Shown here: one piece after another, positions 52,569 to 61,214 of the stretch | Numbering within the stretch: position 1 is the stretch's first letter | Layout: every line of letters starts with the position of its first letter | Assembly: GCF_009936045.1 (NCBI RefSeq) | Contig: NZ_QWEQ01000020.1 | Span: forward strand, 17,690 to 81,689 | Length of the DNA: 64,000 nucleotides | DNA from: Emergencia sp. 1XD21-10 | Lineage (GTDB): Bacteria; Bacillota; Clostridia; Peptostreptococcales; Anaerovoracaceae | Direction: 5' to 3' | Notes under the pieces: model-generated | Told to the model about the DNA's origin: nothing | Seen by the model: only the letters and a program-made list of their open reading frames with translations | The model's database searches: none | Position numbers and translations under genes: made by a program

Positions 52569-53702
52569 TTAGATAACTCTGATTTTGATTACACCTTCAG
52601 CAGAAGGAACATTTGCAACAGCTTCGGCTACATTAGCCAGTACGTAGCCGTATGCGCCGCGAACATTGCCGGAAATTGCAGTAACTTTATAGTTTGCAAG
52701 TAAATCAGAGGCCAGCTTCAGCGGATTTTCAACGCCCTTGGTTGCAATGGCAACTCTGCAAGCACACGCTTTTGCACCTAAGTTTACAGCAGGGAAGTTT
52801 ACTGAGTTTACAATATTTCCATTTTCGATATAATCCATGGTCTGTTCTACCGCCATGGTTGCACAGTTGTCTTCTGCTTCAGCAGTAGATGCGCCAAGGT
52901 GAGGCAGACAGATAATATTTTCCTTGTTCAGTACACCGTCTGTTGGGAAGTCGGTCACATATTTGCCGAGCTTTCCTGCTTCTAAAGCAGTCAGCAGGTT
53001 AGCTTCGTTTACTAGCTTATCTCTGGAGAAGTTGAGCAGGATTGCACCGTCCTTCATCAGTGCGAACAGTTCGCTGTTGAACATGCCTTTTGTAGAATCC
53101 ATAGCAGGAACATGGATGGATATGTAATCACACAGAGGGAGTAGATCTTTGACATCTTCTTTAACTTCTATGCAGGAGCACAAATTGTGCGCTGCTTTCA
53201 CGCTGAAATATGGGTCGTAGCCAATTACTTTCATGCCTAAATCAGCGGCGGCGTTAGCAACCAGCACGCCGATAGCGCCAAGACCTACAACTCCGAGAGT
53301 TTTTCCCTTTATTTCAGTTCCTGCAAACTGACTCTTTCCTTTTTCAACTGCTTTACCTACATTTTCGGTCAGGGTCCCCGCCCATGCGATGCCTGCAGGA
53401 ATATTTCTGGCAGCAAGGAACAATCCGCCCAGCACCAGTTCTTTTACAGCGTTGGCATTAGCACCTGGCGTGTTGAAGACAACGATACCTGCGTCAGCGC
53501 ATTTATCAAGGGGAATGTTATTGACACCCGCACCTGCTCTTGCAATGGATAAAAGACTTTCAGGCAGCTGCATCTCGTGCATGTCCTGACTTCTTACCAG
53601 AATACCGTTTGCCTCAGAAATATCGTCAGAGACTGTATATTTATCAGAAAGGTGGGCAAGTCCCACGGGGGATATTTTATTTAAGGTTCCAATTTTGTAC
53701 AT
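52569..53702 (-). CDS. serA: D-3-phosphoglycerate dehydrogenase
   Basis: The 377-residue protein has the Rossmann motif GVVGLGAIGVLVANAAADLGM, PAMDSTKGMF, LLNFSRDKLVNEA and LPHLGASTAEAEDN, typical of SerA, which starts serine synthesis from 3-phosphoglycerate. It is the short type; the C-terminal 60 residues resemble part of an ACT-like regulatory domain. It is divergent from serC, the next enzyme, sharing one promoter region. AGGAGGTACTTTTAC lies before the ATG. Confidence 0.94.
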   Translation of the reverse strand: MYKIGTLNKISPVGLAHLSDKYTVSDDISEANGILVRSQDMHEMQLPESLLSIARAGAGVNNIPLDKCADAGIVVFNTPGANANAVKELVLGGLFLAARNIPAGIAWAGTLTENVGKAVEKGKSQFAGTEIKGKTLGVVGLGAIGVLVANAAADLGMKVIGYDPYFSVKAAHNLCSCIEVKEDVKDLLPLCDYISIHVPAMDSTKGMFNSELFALMKDGAILLNFSRDKLVNEANLLTALEAGKLGKYVTDFPTDGVLNKENIICLPHLGASTAEAEDNCATMAVEQTMDYIENGNIVNSVNFPAVNLGAKACACRVAIATKGVENPLKLASDLLANYKVTAISGNVRGAYGYVLANVAEAVANVPSAEGVIKIRVI

Positions 53703-53740
53703 GTAAAAGTACCTCCTAATGTATTTTCTAATTTAGAAAA

Positions 53741-53787
53741 ATTATAACACCTTACCGCTTTACTTTCAAGGATTAAAGTGTTATAAT
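53741..53787. promoter_or_regulatory. Overlapping divergent promoters of serA and serC
   Basis: Minus strand TTGAAA (53769-53764) and TATAAT (53746-53741), plus strand TTTACT (53759-53764) and TATAAT (53782-53787), each with a 17-base spacer. The -35 elements share one base, and the two arms GTGTTATAAT are identical, making a large imperfect palindrome. Confidence 0.7.
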
Positions 53788-53876
53788 AAGAAAATATTCG
53801 TTCTTATGTGGGCTAAGTGCAAATTTTGCTTTTGGCTGCGTAAGATAAATTCAAAAAACTAATGGAGGGCGACGAA

Positions 53877-54968
53877 ATGACAAAACCAAATCGTGTATTT
53901 AACTTTTCCGCTGGTCCATCGATGTTACCACTTTCTGTCATCGAGGATGCAGCAGCTAACTTGGCTGATTATAAAGGTTGCGGCCAGTCAGTAATGGAAA
54001 TGAGTCACCGTTCAAAAGAGTTTGGAAAGATCATCGAAGATGCAGAAGCTAACTTAAGAGAAATCATGAATATCCCTGATAACTACAAAGTTATGTTTTT
54101 ACAAGGTGGAGGAACTCTTCAATTTGCAATGGTGCCATTAAACCTGCTTAGAGCCTCTAAAAAGGCTGACTACGTAGTAACAGGATCCTGGGCAAAGAAA
54201 GCATACCAGGAAGCTTGTAAATATGGGGATATTCGCGTAATTGCAAGTTCAGAAGAAGATACTTATACATATATTCCGAAATTCTCGAAAGACGATATCA
54301 GACCGGATGCAGATTATGTCTATGTCTGCTACAATAATACTATCTACGGAACGCACTTTAATGAGGTGCCTGATACAGGCGATATTCCGCTAGTAGCCGA
54401 TATGTCCAGCTGTATTTTGAGTGAAGAAATTGATGTCAGCAAGTTTGGACTGATTTTTGCCGGCGCACAGAAGAATGTGGCGCCTGCAGGCGTAACTATC
54501 GTCATCGCCAGAGAGGACCTGCTGGGATTTGCAGATAAGAAAGTGCCGACTTATTTGGACTACAAGATTCATGCGGATAAGGATTCCATGTATAATACAC
54601 CGCCATGCTTCCCGATTTATATTGCAGGTGAAGTGTTCAAGCTGATCAAAGAGATGGGCGGAGTGCCGGCAATGCACGCGGCGGATGTTGCCAAAGCAGA
54701 GAAGCTTTATAACTATATCGACAGTAGCGCCTTGTTCAAAGGTCCTGTAGCGAAGGAAGACCGCTCCCTGATGAACGTGGTATTTGTAACAGGTGATGCA
54801 GAACTGGATAAGAAGTTTGTTGCGCAGGCCAAGGAAGAAGGCATGGTAAACCTGAACGGTCACAGAACTGTAGGCGGTATGAGAGCCAGCATTTATAATG
54901 CGATGCCGATGGAAGGTGTTGATAAGCTCATCGCATTTATGAAGAAGTTCGAAGAAGAAAACAAATAA
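53877..54968 (+). CDS. serC: Phosphoserine aminotransferase
   Basis: The start at 53877 follows GGAGG and gives 363 residues beginning MTKPNRVFNFSAGPSMLP. The PLP lysine lies in FAGAQKNVAPAG, with MSHRSKEFG and LQGGGTLQFAMVPLNLL in the N-terminal half and NLNGHRTVGGMRAS near the end, all typical of SerC. It transfers an amino group from glutamate to phosphohydroxypyruvate. No serB phosphatase is adjacent. Repeat locus 3 begins 43 bases after its stop. Confidence 0.95.
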   Translation: MTKPNRVFNFSAGPSMLPLSVIEDAAANLADYKGCGQSVMEMSHRSKEFGKIIEDAEANLREIMNIPDNYKVMFLQGGGTLQFAMVPLNLLRASKKADYVVTGSWAKKAYQEACKYGDIRVIASSEEDTYTYIPKFSKDDIRPDADYVYVCYNNTIYGTHFNEVPDTGDIPLVADMSSCILSEEIDVSKFGLIFAGAQKNVAPAGVTIVIAREDLLGFADKKVPTYLDYKIHADKDSMYNTPPCFPIYIAGEVFKLIKEMGGVPAMHAADVAKAEKLYNYIDSSALFKGPVAKEDRSLMNVVFVTGDAELDKKFVAQAKEEGMVNLNGHRTVGGMRASIYNAMPMEGVDKLIAFMKKFEEENK

Positions 54969-55011
54969 AGTATGCAGAAGGAACTGTTTCAAAATTAGTT
55001 TTGCTTCTTTT

Positions 55012-55274
55012 GCACCATTTTCCTTAAAAATACCGAAAATGGTGCATTTTTTAGAATGTAAAACCGACATTCTGCATCATTTATGGTGAAATAGAGGCTT
55101 ATGGTGCGGATTTTCTTGAATGGGCTTTAAAATGAACCATAATTCTGGATTGAAATGGAATATTATGGAGAATTCGATTCCGGATTTGATGTTTACAGTT
55201 TCCAGATGAAAGCGAATTAGCAGTAATTATAGGTTTTTGTGCACCATTGTTCTCGTTTTCGGATAAAATGGTGC
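55012..55274 (+). repeat. 34-base hairpin repeat, locus 3 (units A, B, C)
   Basis: Units lie at 55012-55045, 55074-55107 and 55241-55274, each exactly 34 bases with GCAYCAT and ATGGTGC arms. The A-B linker contains AGAATGT-N7-ACATTCT (55053-55073). Unit B begins GCATCAT, again keeping pairing in RNA through a U-G wobble. The layout matches loci 1 and 2. Between B and C is a CCATAAT/ATTATGG inverted repeat. It fills the 363-base gap between serC and the phosphoglycerate-mutase-like gene. Confidence 0.85.
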
Positions 55275-55331
55275 AAGTATCGTTTCTATTTTGAGACAGT
55301 CTTTTGCGTTAAAAATAAAAGGAGTAAATCG

Positions 55332-56546
55332 ATGAAATATTTAATTTTGGTTCCCGATGGGGCAGGCGATGAAAATATTGAGCAACTGGGCGGAAAGACG
55401 CCGCTGGAAGTTGCCAATATGCCTTTTATCGACGGACTTGCGGCAAAGGGAGAAATCGGCATGGTAAGAACCGTGCCACCCGGTATTGCACCAGGTAGCG
55501 ATGCCGCCAATCTTGCGGTAATGGGTTATGATCCTACGGTCTATTTGACCGGTCGCTCACCACTAGAAGCTGCCAGCATCGGTATTGAGATGTCTGATAC
55601 TGATGTAGCATACAGAGCGAATATCATTACGCTTTCCGGCGAAGGCGCTTATGAGGATTTAATCATCAAAGATCACAGCTCGGGCGATATCACTACAGCA
55701 GAAGCAGATCAGTTGATTCAGGCGGTAAATGAGGCTTTTGCTGATGATGAAAAACTGTTTTATACCGGAACCAGCTATCGGCACTGTCTGATTGTACATA
55801 ACGGTGAAACTGGCTTTGATCTGACACCTCCTCATGATGTGCTGGATCAGAAGGTAGGAGATTATCTGCCGAAAGGTGTAGGCAGCGAGTTTTTGACAGA
55901 GATGATGAGAAAAAGCTACGAGATATTAAAGGATCATCCAGTCAACAAGGCACGCATCGAAAAAGGACTGAACCCGGCTAACTCTTTGTGGATTTGGGGT
56001 CAGGGCAAGAAACCGCAGCTCTCTTCTTTCTACGATAAATATCAGATTACAGGGACTGCTATCAGCGCAGTAGATTTGATTAAAGGCATTGCAATCTGTG
56101 CAGGTCTTGACTCTGTTGATGTAGCGGGGGCGACTGGAACGCTCCACACTAACTTCGCTGGAAAGGCAGAAGCCGCTATCAGAGAATTTAGAGACGGCAA
56201 GGATTTTGTCTATGTCCATCTGGAAGGTCCTGATGAATGCGGACACCAGGGGGATATGGAAGGAAAAATTCAGTGTCTTTCCGACATCGATAGTAAAGTG
56301 CTGAAGCCGATTGTGGCGGCTCTTCGTGCTGATGGTGAGGATTTCAAAGTACTGGAGGTTCCTGACCATAGAACGCCTCTTGCAATCAGAACCCATTCAT
56401 CTACGCCGGTGCCATACGTAATTTACGACAGCAGAAATGAAAAAACGGAAGACAGCAGTCGTCAGTTTAACGAAAAGGCAGGCATCGCAGCAGGTACTTA
56501 TTTTGAAAACGGATTTGAGCTTGCGGATTATTTCTTTAAAAATTAA
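55332..56546 (+). CDS. Cofactor-independent phosphoglycerate mutase-like (ApgM) / proposed homoserine kinase
   Basis: The start at 55332 follows AAAGGAG; about 404 residues. It begins MKYLILVPDGAGDENIEQLG, then PGIAPGSDAANLAVMGYDP with the catalytic serine, and late HLEGPDECGHQGD and VPDHRTPLAIRTH, metal ligands of the alkaline-phosphatase superfamily. This is the archaeal-type phosphoglycerate mutase; a subgroup in Clostridia has been proposed as homoserine kinases. Its place near serA and serC fits either 3-phosphoglycerate or amino-acid metabolism. Confidence 0.85.
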   Translation: MKYLILVPDGAGDENIEQLGGKTPLEVANMPFIDGLAAKGEIGMVRTVPPGIAPGSDAANLAVMGYDPTVYLTGRSPLEAASIGIEMSDTDVAYRANIITLSGEGAYEDLIIKDHSSGDITTAEADQLIQAVNEAFADDEKLFYTGTSYRHCLIVHNGETGFDLTPPHDVLDQKVGDYLPKGVGSEFLTEMMRKSYEILKDHPVNKARIEKGLNPANSLWIWGQGKKPQLSSFYDKYQITGTAISAVDLIKGIAICAGLDSVDVAGATGTLHTNFAGKAEAAIREFRDGKDFVYVHLEGPDECGHQGDMEGKIQCLSDIDSKVLKPIVAALRADGEDFKVLEVPDHRTPLAIRTHSSTPVPYVIYDSRNEKTEDSSRQFNEKAGIAAGTYFENGFELADYFFKN

Positions 56547-56683
56547 AAATTCTATCGAAGCAGTCAGCGGTGGGAAATTCCTGTCGCTGATTTTTTTATA
56601 GAGAAAGGCAAGTTGGCTATTCAAAAACGCATGGATTCATGTTAGAATAAATTTAGAGATAAAGATTTTAATAAGGTGGGTAT

Positions 56684-57586
56684 ATGATGGAGACTCAAAA
56701 AAATCACTTATGGAGAAATAAGGCACGAAAGGCGGCGGCGATGCTGCTTTCTTTTTCTTTGCTTTTTACAGCGGTAGGTACAGGCAGTGCTGTTTACGCC
56801 GCGGAAAAACCGGAAAGACCCGAGATCAGCGCAAAGAGCGGCATTGTCATTGACGGAGAAACTGGCACTACTATTTATTCTAAAAATCCTCACATCAGAC
56901 GGGACCCCTTGAGCACCACCAAACTTTTGACCTGTATGGTGGCACTGGAGCATTTATCGCCGAAGGATACGGTGACCGTAACAAAATGGGCGGCAAACAC
57001 CGGCGGCTCGACAGCCTATTTAAAGGCCGGAGAAAAGGTAAAAGTCAAAGACTTGATTTATGCGGCTCTTTTGCCATCGGGCAATGATGCGGCTGTGGCA
57101 CTGGCTCATGGTGTATCTGGATCTAAGGCTAAGTTTGCAGTGCTTATGAATCAGAAGGCAAAGGAACTGGGCTGTGTGGACAGTCACTTTTCAAACCCCC
57201 ATGGATGGAAAGCAAAAGATCACTACGCTTCCGCATATGATATGGCAAAGATTGCAAAGGCTGCCATGGAGGTAGATTTAATTAGAACAGCATGCAGCAC
57301 GGAAATGTATAAAATGTCGAAAACCAATAAACATAAAGCGAGATACATATCTACGACTAATTATTTGGTTGCGGGAAAGAAATACCCGAAGTCTGGAGTT
57401 TTTGCAGGAAAGACCGGCACCTGGGATGGCAAAAATGCGTCACTGGTTTCAGCCTGTCAGCGGAAAGGAAAACTGGTCTACGCAGTAGTGCTGAAAGATA
57501 CTACTGGCGGAAGATACACATCGACCAATAGAATTTTGAATTACAGCTACAAAAAACTGACATGGCAGGCTGAGAAAGAGAATTGA
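56684..57586 (+). CDS. Serine-type D-alanyl-D-alanine carboxypeptidase (S11)
   Basis: The 300-residue protein has a signal peptide (AAAMLLSFSLLFTAVGTGSAVYA) and the three active-site motifs of S11: STTK (Ser77-Lys80), SGN (about 132) and KTG (about 246). It trims the terminal D-Ala of stem peptides. It lacks the long C-terminal domain of its downstream neighbour and so is a minimal form. It ends six bases before that paralogue. Confidence 0.92.
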   Translation: MMETQKNHLWRNKARKAAAMLLSFSLLFTAVGTGSAVYAAEKPERPEISAKSGIVIDGETGTTIYSKNPHIRRDPLSTTKLLTCMVALEHLSPKDTVTVTKWAANTGGSTAYLKAGEKVKVKDLIYAALLPSGNDAAVALAHGVSGSKAKFAVLMNQKAKELGCVDSHFSNPHGWKAKDHYASAYDMAKIAKAAMEVDLIRTACSTEMYKMSKTNKHKARYISTTNYLVAGKKYPKSGVFAGKTGTWDGKNASLVSACQRKGKLVYAVVLKDTTGGRYTSTNRILNYSYKKLTWQAEKEN

Positions 57587-57592
57587 TAAACT

Positions 57593-58909
57593 ATGAGTAA
57601 TGCATTGAAGAAAACATTATCTATACTGATTGTCATGATACTGCTGTTTTTTGCAGAAGCGCATGCCTTTGGCGCACAGGTGGAAAAACCGGATGTGACG
57701 GCAGGAGGCGCTATTGTATATTGCCAGAATACAGGAGAAGTTGTTTATTCTAAGAATATGAACAAAAAAATTGCTCCGTATAGTGTAACCAAGCTGATGA
57801 CGGTGCTTCTCGCAGTGCAGAATCTGCCTTTAGACAAAGAAGTAACTATTTCTCACACGGCGGCTTCCCAAAAAGAGGCTTCCATGAATTTAAAAGCAGG
57901 AGAGGTTTTAACCGTAAAGGATTTGATTTATGGCGCACTGCTGCCGTCTGGCAATGATGCTGCTTATGCTCTTGGCGAGGCAGTATCTGGAAATATGAAA
58001 GATTTTGTTAAGTTGATGAATAAGACGGCTGTAAACATCGGCTGCGAAAACACCCAGTTTAAGAATCCAAATGGTATGAAACAAAAAGGTCATTACACTT
58101 CAGCCTACGACATGATGCTGATAACTAAGACCGCATTGTCTAACGATGTTATCAGAAAGGCGGCAGGAAGTACTTCCTACACTGTAAAAAAGACCAATAA
58201 GAGCAAGGAGCGAAACCTGAAGACGCATCTCAGTTTTTTAAAAGATAAGGATTCAGGCGTTTATGGTGGAAAGACAGGCTATTGGGATGCCAACAACTGC
58301 AGTATCGCTTTGGGCTACCAGAATGACGGACTGGAACTTTTTATTGTAGTGCTGGGAGATACGGCAGAAGAACGGACCAATGATGTAGAAAAACTGATTC
58401 GTTATGCCTGTGCTAAGGTAGAGGGTGTAAAGGTTATTGGCAAGGACAAAGAAAAAGGCAAGGTAAGAATCAAACACGGAGAAAAGACCAGTGTGGAGGC
58501 TTACACTGCAGAAACAGGTTATGCTTATTTGCCGAAAGAGGCGTCTAAGTCATTGGTTGCGACGCAGACTGTTATGCGCAGTGATATAGAAGCACCGGTT
58601 AAATCTGGAACTGTTGCAGGTAAGCTGGAAATCTATGTGGGTGATGAACTTGTTAATGAGGTCGACTTAATTATCAAAGAAGATATTGAAACTGGCTGGT
58701 TCACTTCTTATCTGGGTATTTCCAATTTGGCGGCAGTTTTAATCGGCATTTTTATCGTTGTGGCAGCTGTAGCTTATGTCTGGATTTCTGCGGCAAGAGC
58801 TAGGGCACGCCGTCGCAAGAGAAGACTGCGCCAGCAGAAGGTGATGGAAATCGCTTTAGAGGAAATGCGAAGAGAACAGGAACATAAGGAAAGAGATTGG
58901 CGGTTCTGA
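57593..58909 (+). CDS. D-alanyl-D-alanine carboxypeptidase with C-terminal membrane anchor
   Basis: The 438-residue protein has a signal peptide, SVTK (Ser64-Lys67), SGND and KTG motifs. It also has a PBP5_C-like region, then a membrane segment (LAAVLIGIFIVVAAVAYVWI) and a very basic cytoplasmic tail (RARARRRKRRLRQQ). The anchor places it at the outer face of the membrane. It is the tandem paralogue of the preceding gene and ends one base before uvrC. Confidence 0.92.
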   Translation: MSNALKKTLSILIVMILLFFAEAHAFGAQVEKPDVTAGGAIVYCQNTGEVVYSKNMNKKIAPYSVTKLMTVLLAVQNLPLDKEVTISHTAASQKEASMNLKAGEVLTVKDLIYGALLPSGNDAAYALGEAVSGNMKDFVKLMNKTAVNIGCENTQFKNPNGMKQKGHYTSAYDMMLITKTALSNDVIRKAAGSTSYTVKKTNKSKERNLKTHLSFLKDKDSGVYGGKTGYWDANNCSIALGYQNDGLELFIVVLGDTAEERTNDVEKLIRYACAKVEGVKVIGKDKEKGKVRIKHGEKTSVEAYTAETGYAYLPKEASKSLVATQTVMRSDIEAPVKSGTVAGKLEIYVGDELVNEVDLIIKEDIETGWFTSYLGISNLAAVLIGIFIVVAAVAYVWISAARARARRRKRRLRQQKVMEIALEEMRREQEHKERDWRF

Positions 58910-58910
58910 C

Positions 58911-60746
58911 ATGTTTGATATCAAAGAGAATTTAAAAAAGCTCCCGGATTGTCCGGGAGTTTATATGCATAAGGATAAACTGGGTCAGGTTATTTATGTT
59001 GGAAAGGCGATTTCTCTGAGAAATCGCGTCAGACAGTACTTTCAGAGTGCGGCAAAGACCAACCCCAAGGTACGGGCGCTGGTTTCTCATATTGCAGAAT
59101 TTGAATACATTACCTGTAGTACGGAGATGGAAGCGCTGATTTTAGAGTGTAATTTAATCAAGAAGTATATGCCCAAATACAATGTGCTGTTGCGAGATGA
59201 CAAGACCTATCCTTATATAAAGGTGACCACGACAGAGGATTTCCCCAGAGTTGTAAAGACGCGAATCATCGCAAAGGACGGCAATAAGTATTTTGGTCCC
59301 TACAGTGATGCAGGTGCAGTGAATCAGATCGTTGAGCTGCTCTCCAATATTTACTCGCTGAAAAGATGCAGCGCCAGAGAGTTTCCTGCAAGTCACAGAC
59401 CTTGTTTGAATTTTCATATCAATCAGTGTCGTGGTGTCTGCGCAGGAAAGATCAGCCAAGCAGAATATAGGCAGCAGATTGACAAGGTGCTTGAGTTTCT
59501 CGGCGGAAAAGAAAAGCCGCTGCTTCGCAGTCTTTCGGAGAAAATGCAGGAGGCTTCGGAGAAATTGGAGTTTGAAGAAGCCGCCAAATATAGAGACTAT
59601 ATCTTGTCTATTGAGGCAATTTCCGAAACGCAGCGCGTTACCATGGTTCATGATAAGGACCTGGATGTGGTGCTGCCGGTCAAAGACCAGGAGAATTCTT
59701 TTATCGTACTGTTTACTGTCCGTGACGGTAAACTTTCTGGCAGAGAAAACTTTCAGATTCAAACTGGGGAAAACGATGCGAGAAGTGAAATGGTAATGGA
59801 ATTTATCAAGCAGTATTACAGTCAGTGGGCTGTTGTGCCGCCGGAGATATTGGTAGAAGAGGAACCTGCTGACAAGGAACTTCTGGAAGAATTTTTGAGC
59901 AGGGATGGCAGAAAAGTACGGATTTTTGTGCCGCAGAAAGGGGAGAAGCGGGCACTTCTGAAAATGGCACAGAGCGATTGTATCGAAATGACTAAGACAC
60001 TTTCACAGAAGGCAAAGCTCAACGAAGAAAAGCAGACGGCAGTACGGCAGCAGGTAGCAGATGTGATGCGGCAGGCAGGCTATATTCCGGAAGAAAAGAA
60101 GGCATATCGGATTGAGTCCTATGATATTTCCAACACTAACGGCGTGGATTCTGTCGGAGCAATGGTGGTCTTTGAAGGAACGAAACAGATTCGCAGGGAT
60201 TACCGAAGGTTTAAGATAAAAACCATTGAAGGCCCTAATGATTACGGCAGTCTTCAGGAAATGATTTATAGAAGATTTAAGCGAGCGAAAGCAGGAGATC
60301 CGGCATTTGCAAAGCTTCCTGATGCAATTTTTATGGACGGCGGACAGGGACAGGTCACTGCAGCGAGAAAAGTACTCTTTGCGCTGGGGCTTGATATTCC
60401 GGTGGTGGGTATGGCAAAAGATGACAGCCACAGAACCAGAGCGATTGTTTTTGAAGACGGAAGAGAGATGGAACTTCGGGAAAGACCTATTCTGTTTAAA
60501 TATGCAGGAACTATTCAGGAAGAGGTGCACCGTTTCGCGATTGACTATCACAGAAGTCTGAGAAATAAAAATGCGATTCGCTCTGTCCTCGATAATATCA
60601 GTGGTGTAGGGCCGACCAGGCGCAATGCGCTTTTGAATCATTTTGAGTCCATCGACAATATCAAAAAAGCCTCCTTGGAACAGCTTTCAGAGGTTCCCGG
60701 CATCACAGAAACAATCGCAAAGAACATAAAAGAATATTTTAGTTGA
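58911..60746 (+). CDS. uvrC: Excinuclease ABC subunit C
   Basis: The 611-residue protein has an N-terminal GIY-YIG nuclease domain (CPGVYMHKDKLGQVIYVGKA), a UVR motif (about residues 205-230), the RNase H-like second nuclease (ESYDISNTNGVDSVGAMVV, MDGGQGQVTAA) and C-terminal helix-hairpin-helix (VLDNISGVGPTRRNALLNHF). It makes both incisions in nucleotide excision repair. Length is normal. Confidence 0.97.
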   Translation: MFDIKENLKKLPDCPGVYMHKDKLGQVIYVGKAISLRNRVRQYFQSAAKTNPKVRALVSHIAEFEYITCSTEMEALILECNLIKKYMPKYNVLLRDDKTYPYIKVTTTEDFPRVVKTRIIAKDGNKYFGPYSDAGAVNQIVELLSNIYSLKRCSAREFPASHRPCLNFHINQCRGVCAGKISQAEYRQQIDKVLEFLGGKEKPLLRSLSEKMQEASEKLEFEEAAKYRDYILSIEAISETQRVTMVHDKDLDVVLPVKDQENSFIVLFTVRDGKLSGRENFQIQTGENDARSEMVMEFIKQYYSQWAVVPPEILVEEEPADKELLEEFLSRDGRKVRIFVPQKGEKRALLKMAQSDCIEMTKTLSQKAKLNEEKQTAVRQQVADVMRQAGYIPEEKKAYRIESYDISNTNGVDSVGAMVVFEGTKQIRRDYRRFKIKTIEGPNDYGSLQEMIYRRFKRAKAGDPAFAKLPDAIFMDGGQGQVTAARKVLFALGLDIPVVGMAKDDSHRTRAIVFEDGREMELRERPILFKYAGTIQEEVHRFAIDYHRSLRNKNAIRSVLDNISGVGPTRRNALLNHFESIDNIKKASLEQLSEVPGITETIAKNIKEYFS

Positions 60747-60772
60747 TAAATTTCAGTAATAATGGTATATTA
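60744..60772 (+). promoter_or_regulatory. Promoter for the DUF1292 gene
   Basis: TTGATA (60744-60749) and TATATT (60767-60772) with a 17-base spacer overlap the end of uvrC. A GCCGG/CCGGC stem follows at 60798-60815 in the leader. Confidence 0.55.
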
Positions 60773-60832
60773 TTAAGATAGTGAAGAAACAATTGGAAGC
60801 CGGTACAGATTCCGGCGAAATGGAGGATTAAT

Positions 60833-61108
60833 ATGGCAGAGAACAAGAACAACATGCAGGACGAGGCTGATATCATCACTTTAGAGTTTGAAGACGGCGT
60901 TGAACTGGAATGTGAAATTATGGGTATTTTCGATCATGCCGGTAAAGATTACATTGCACTGATTCCATTGGATGATTCAGATGATGTTTATCTTTATGGA
61001 TATAATGAAGTCGGTGAAGACGAGTTTGAACTGGTTGATATTGAAGATGAAGAACTGTTTAACAGTGTTGTACAGGAATTCGATGCAATCATGGCAGAAG
61101 CTGAATAA
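60833..61108 (+). CDS. DUF1292 family protein
   Basis: The 91-residue, strongly acidic protein contains DIITLEFEDGVELECEIMGIF and YIALIPLDDSDDVYLYGY, matching the DUF1292 (YrzB-like) family of small Firmicute proteins of unknown function. GGAGGA precedes the ATG. Terminator 61141-61163 follows. Confidence 0.9.
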   Translation: MAENKNNMQDEADIITLEFEDGVELECEIMGIFDHAGKDYIALIPLDDSDDVYLYGYNEVGEDEFELVDIEDEELFNSVVQEFDAIMAEAE

Positions 61109-61140
61109 AGTACTGCCGACCGAAGGCTTGTAATTCATAA

Positions 61141-61170
61141 GAACCGCTTCTATGAGGCGGTTCTATTTTT
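61141..61170 (+). terminator. Terminator after the DUF1292 gene
   Basis: GAACCGC/GCGGTTC stem with a nine-base loop, then ATTTTT. Confidence 0.85.
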
Positions 61171-61214
61171 TGCGTGTGCCTAAAGCAGGTACTGATAAAA
61201 TAAGGAGAAGGACG

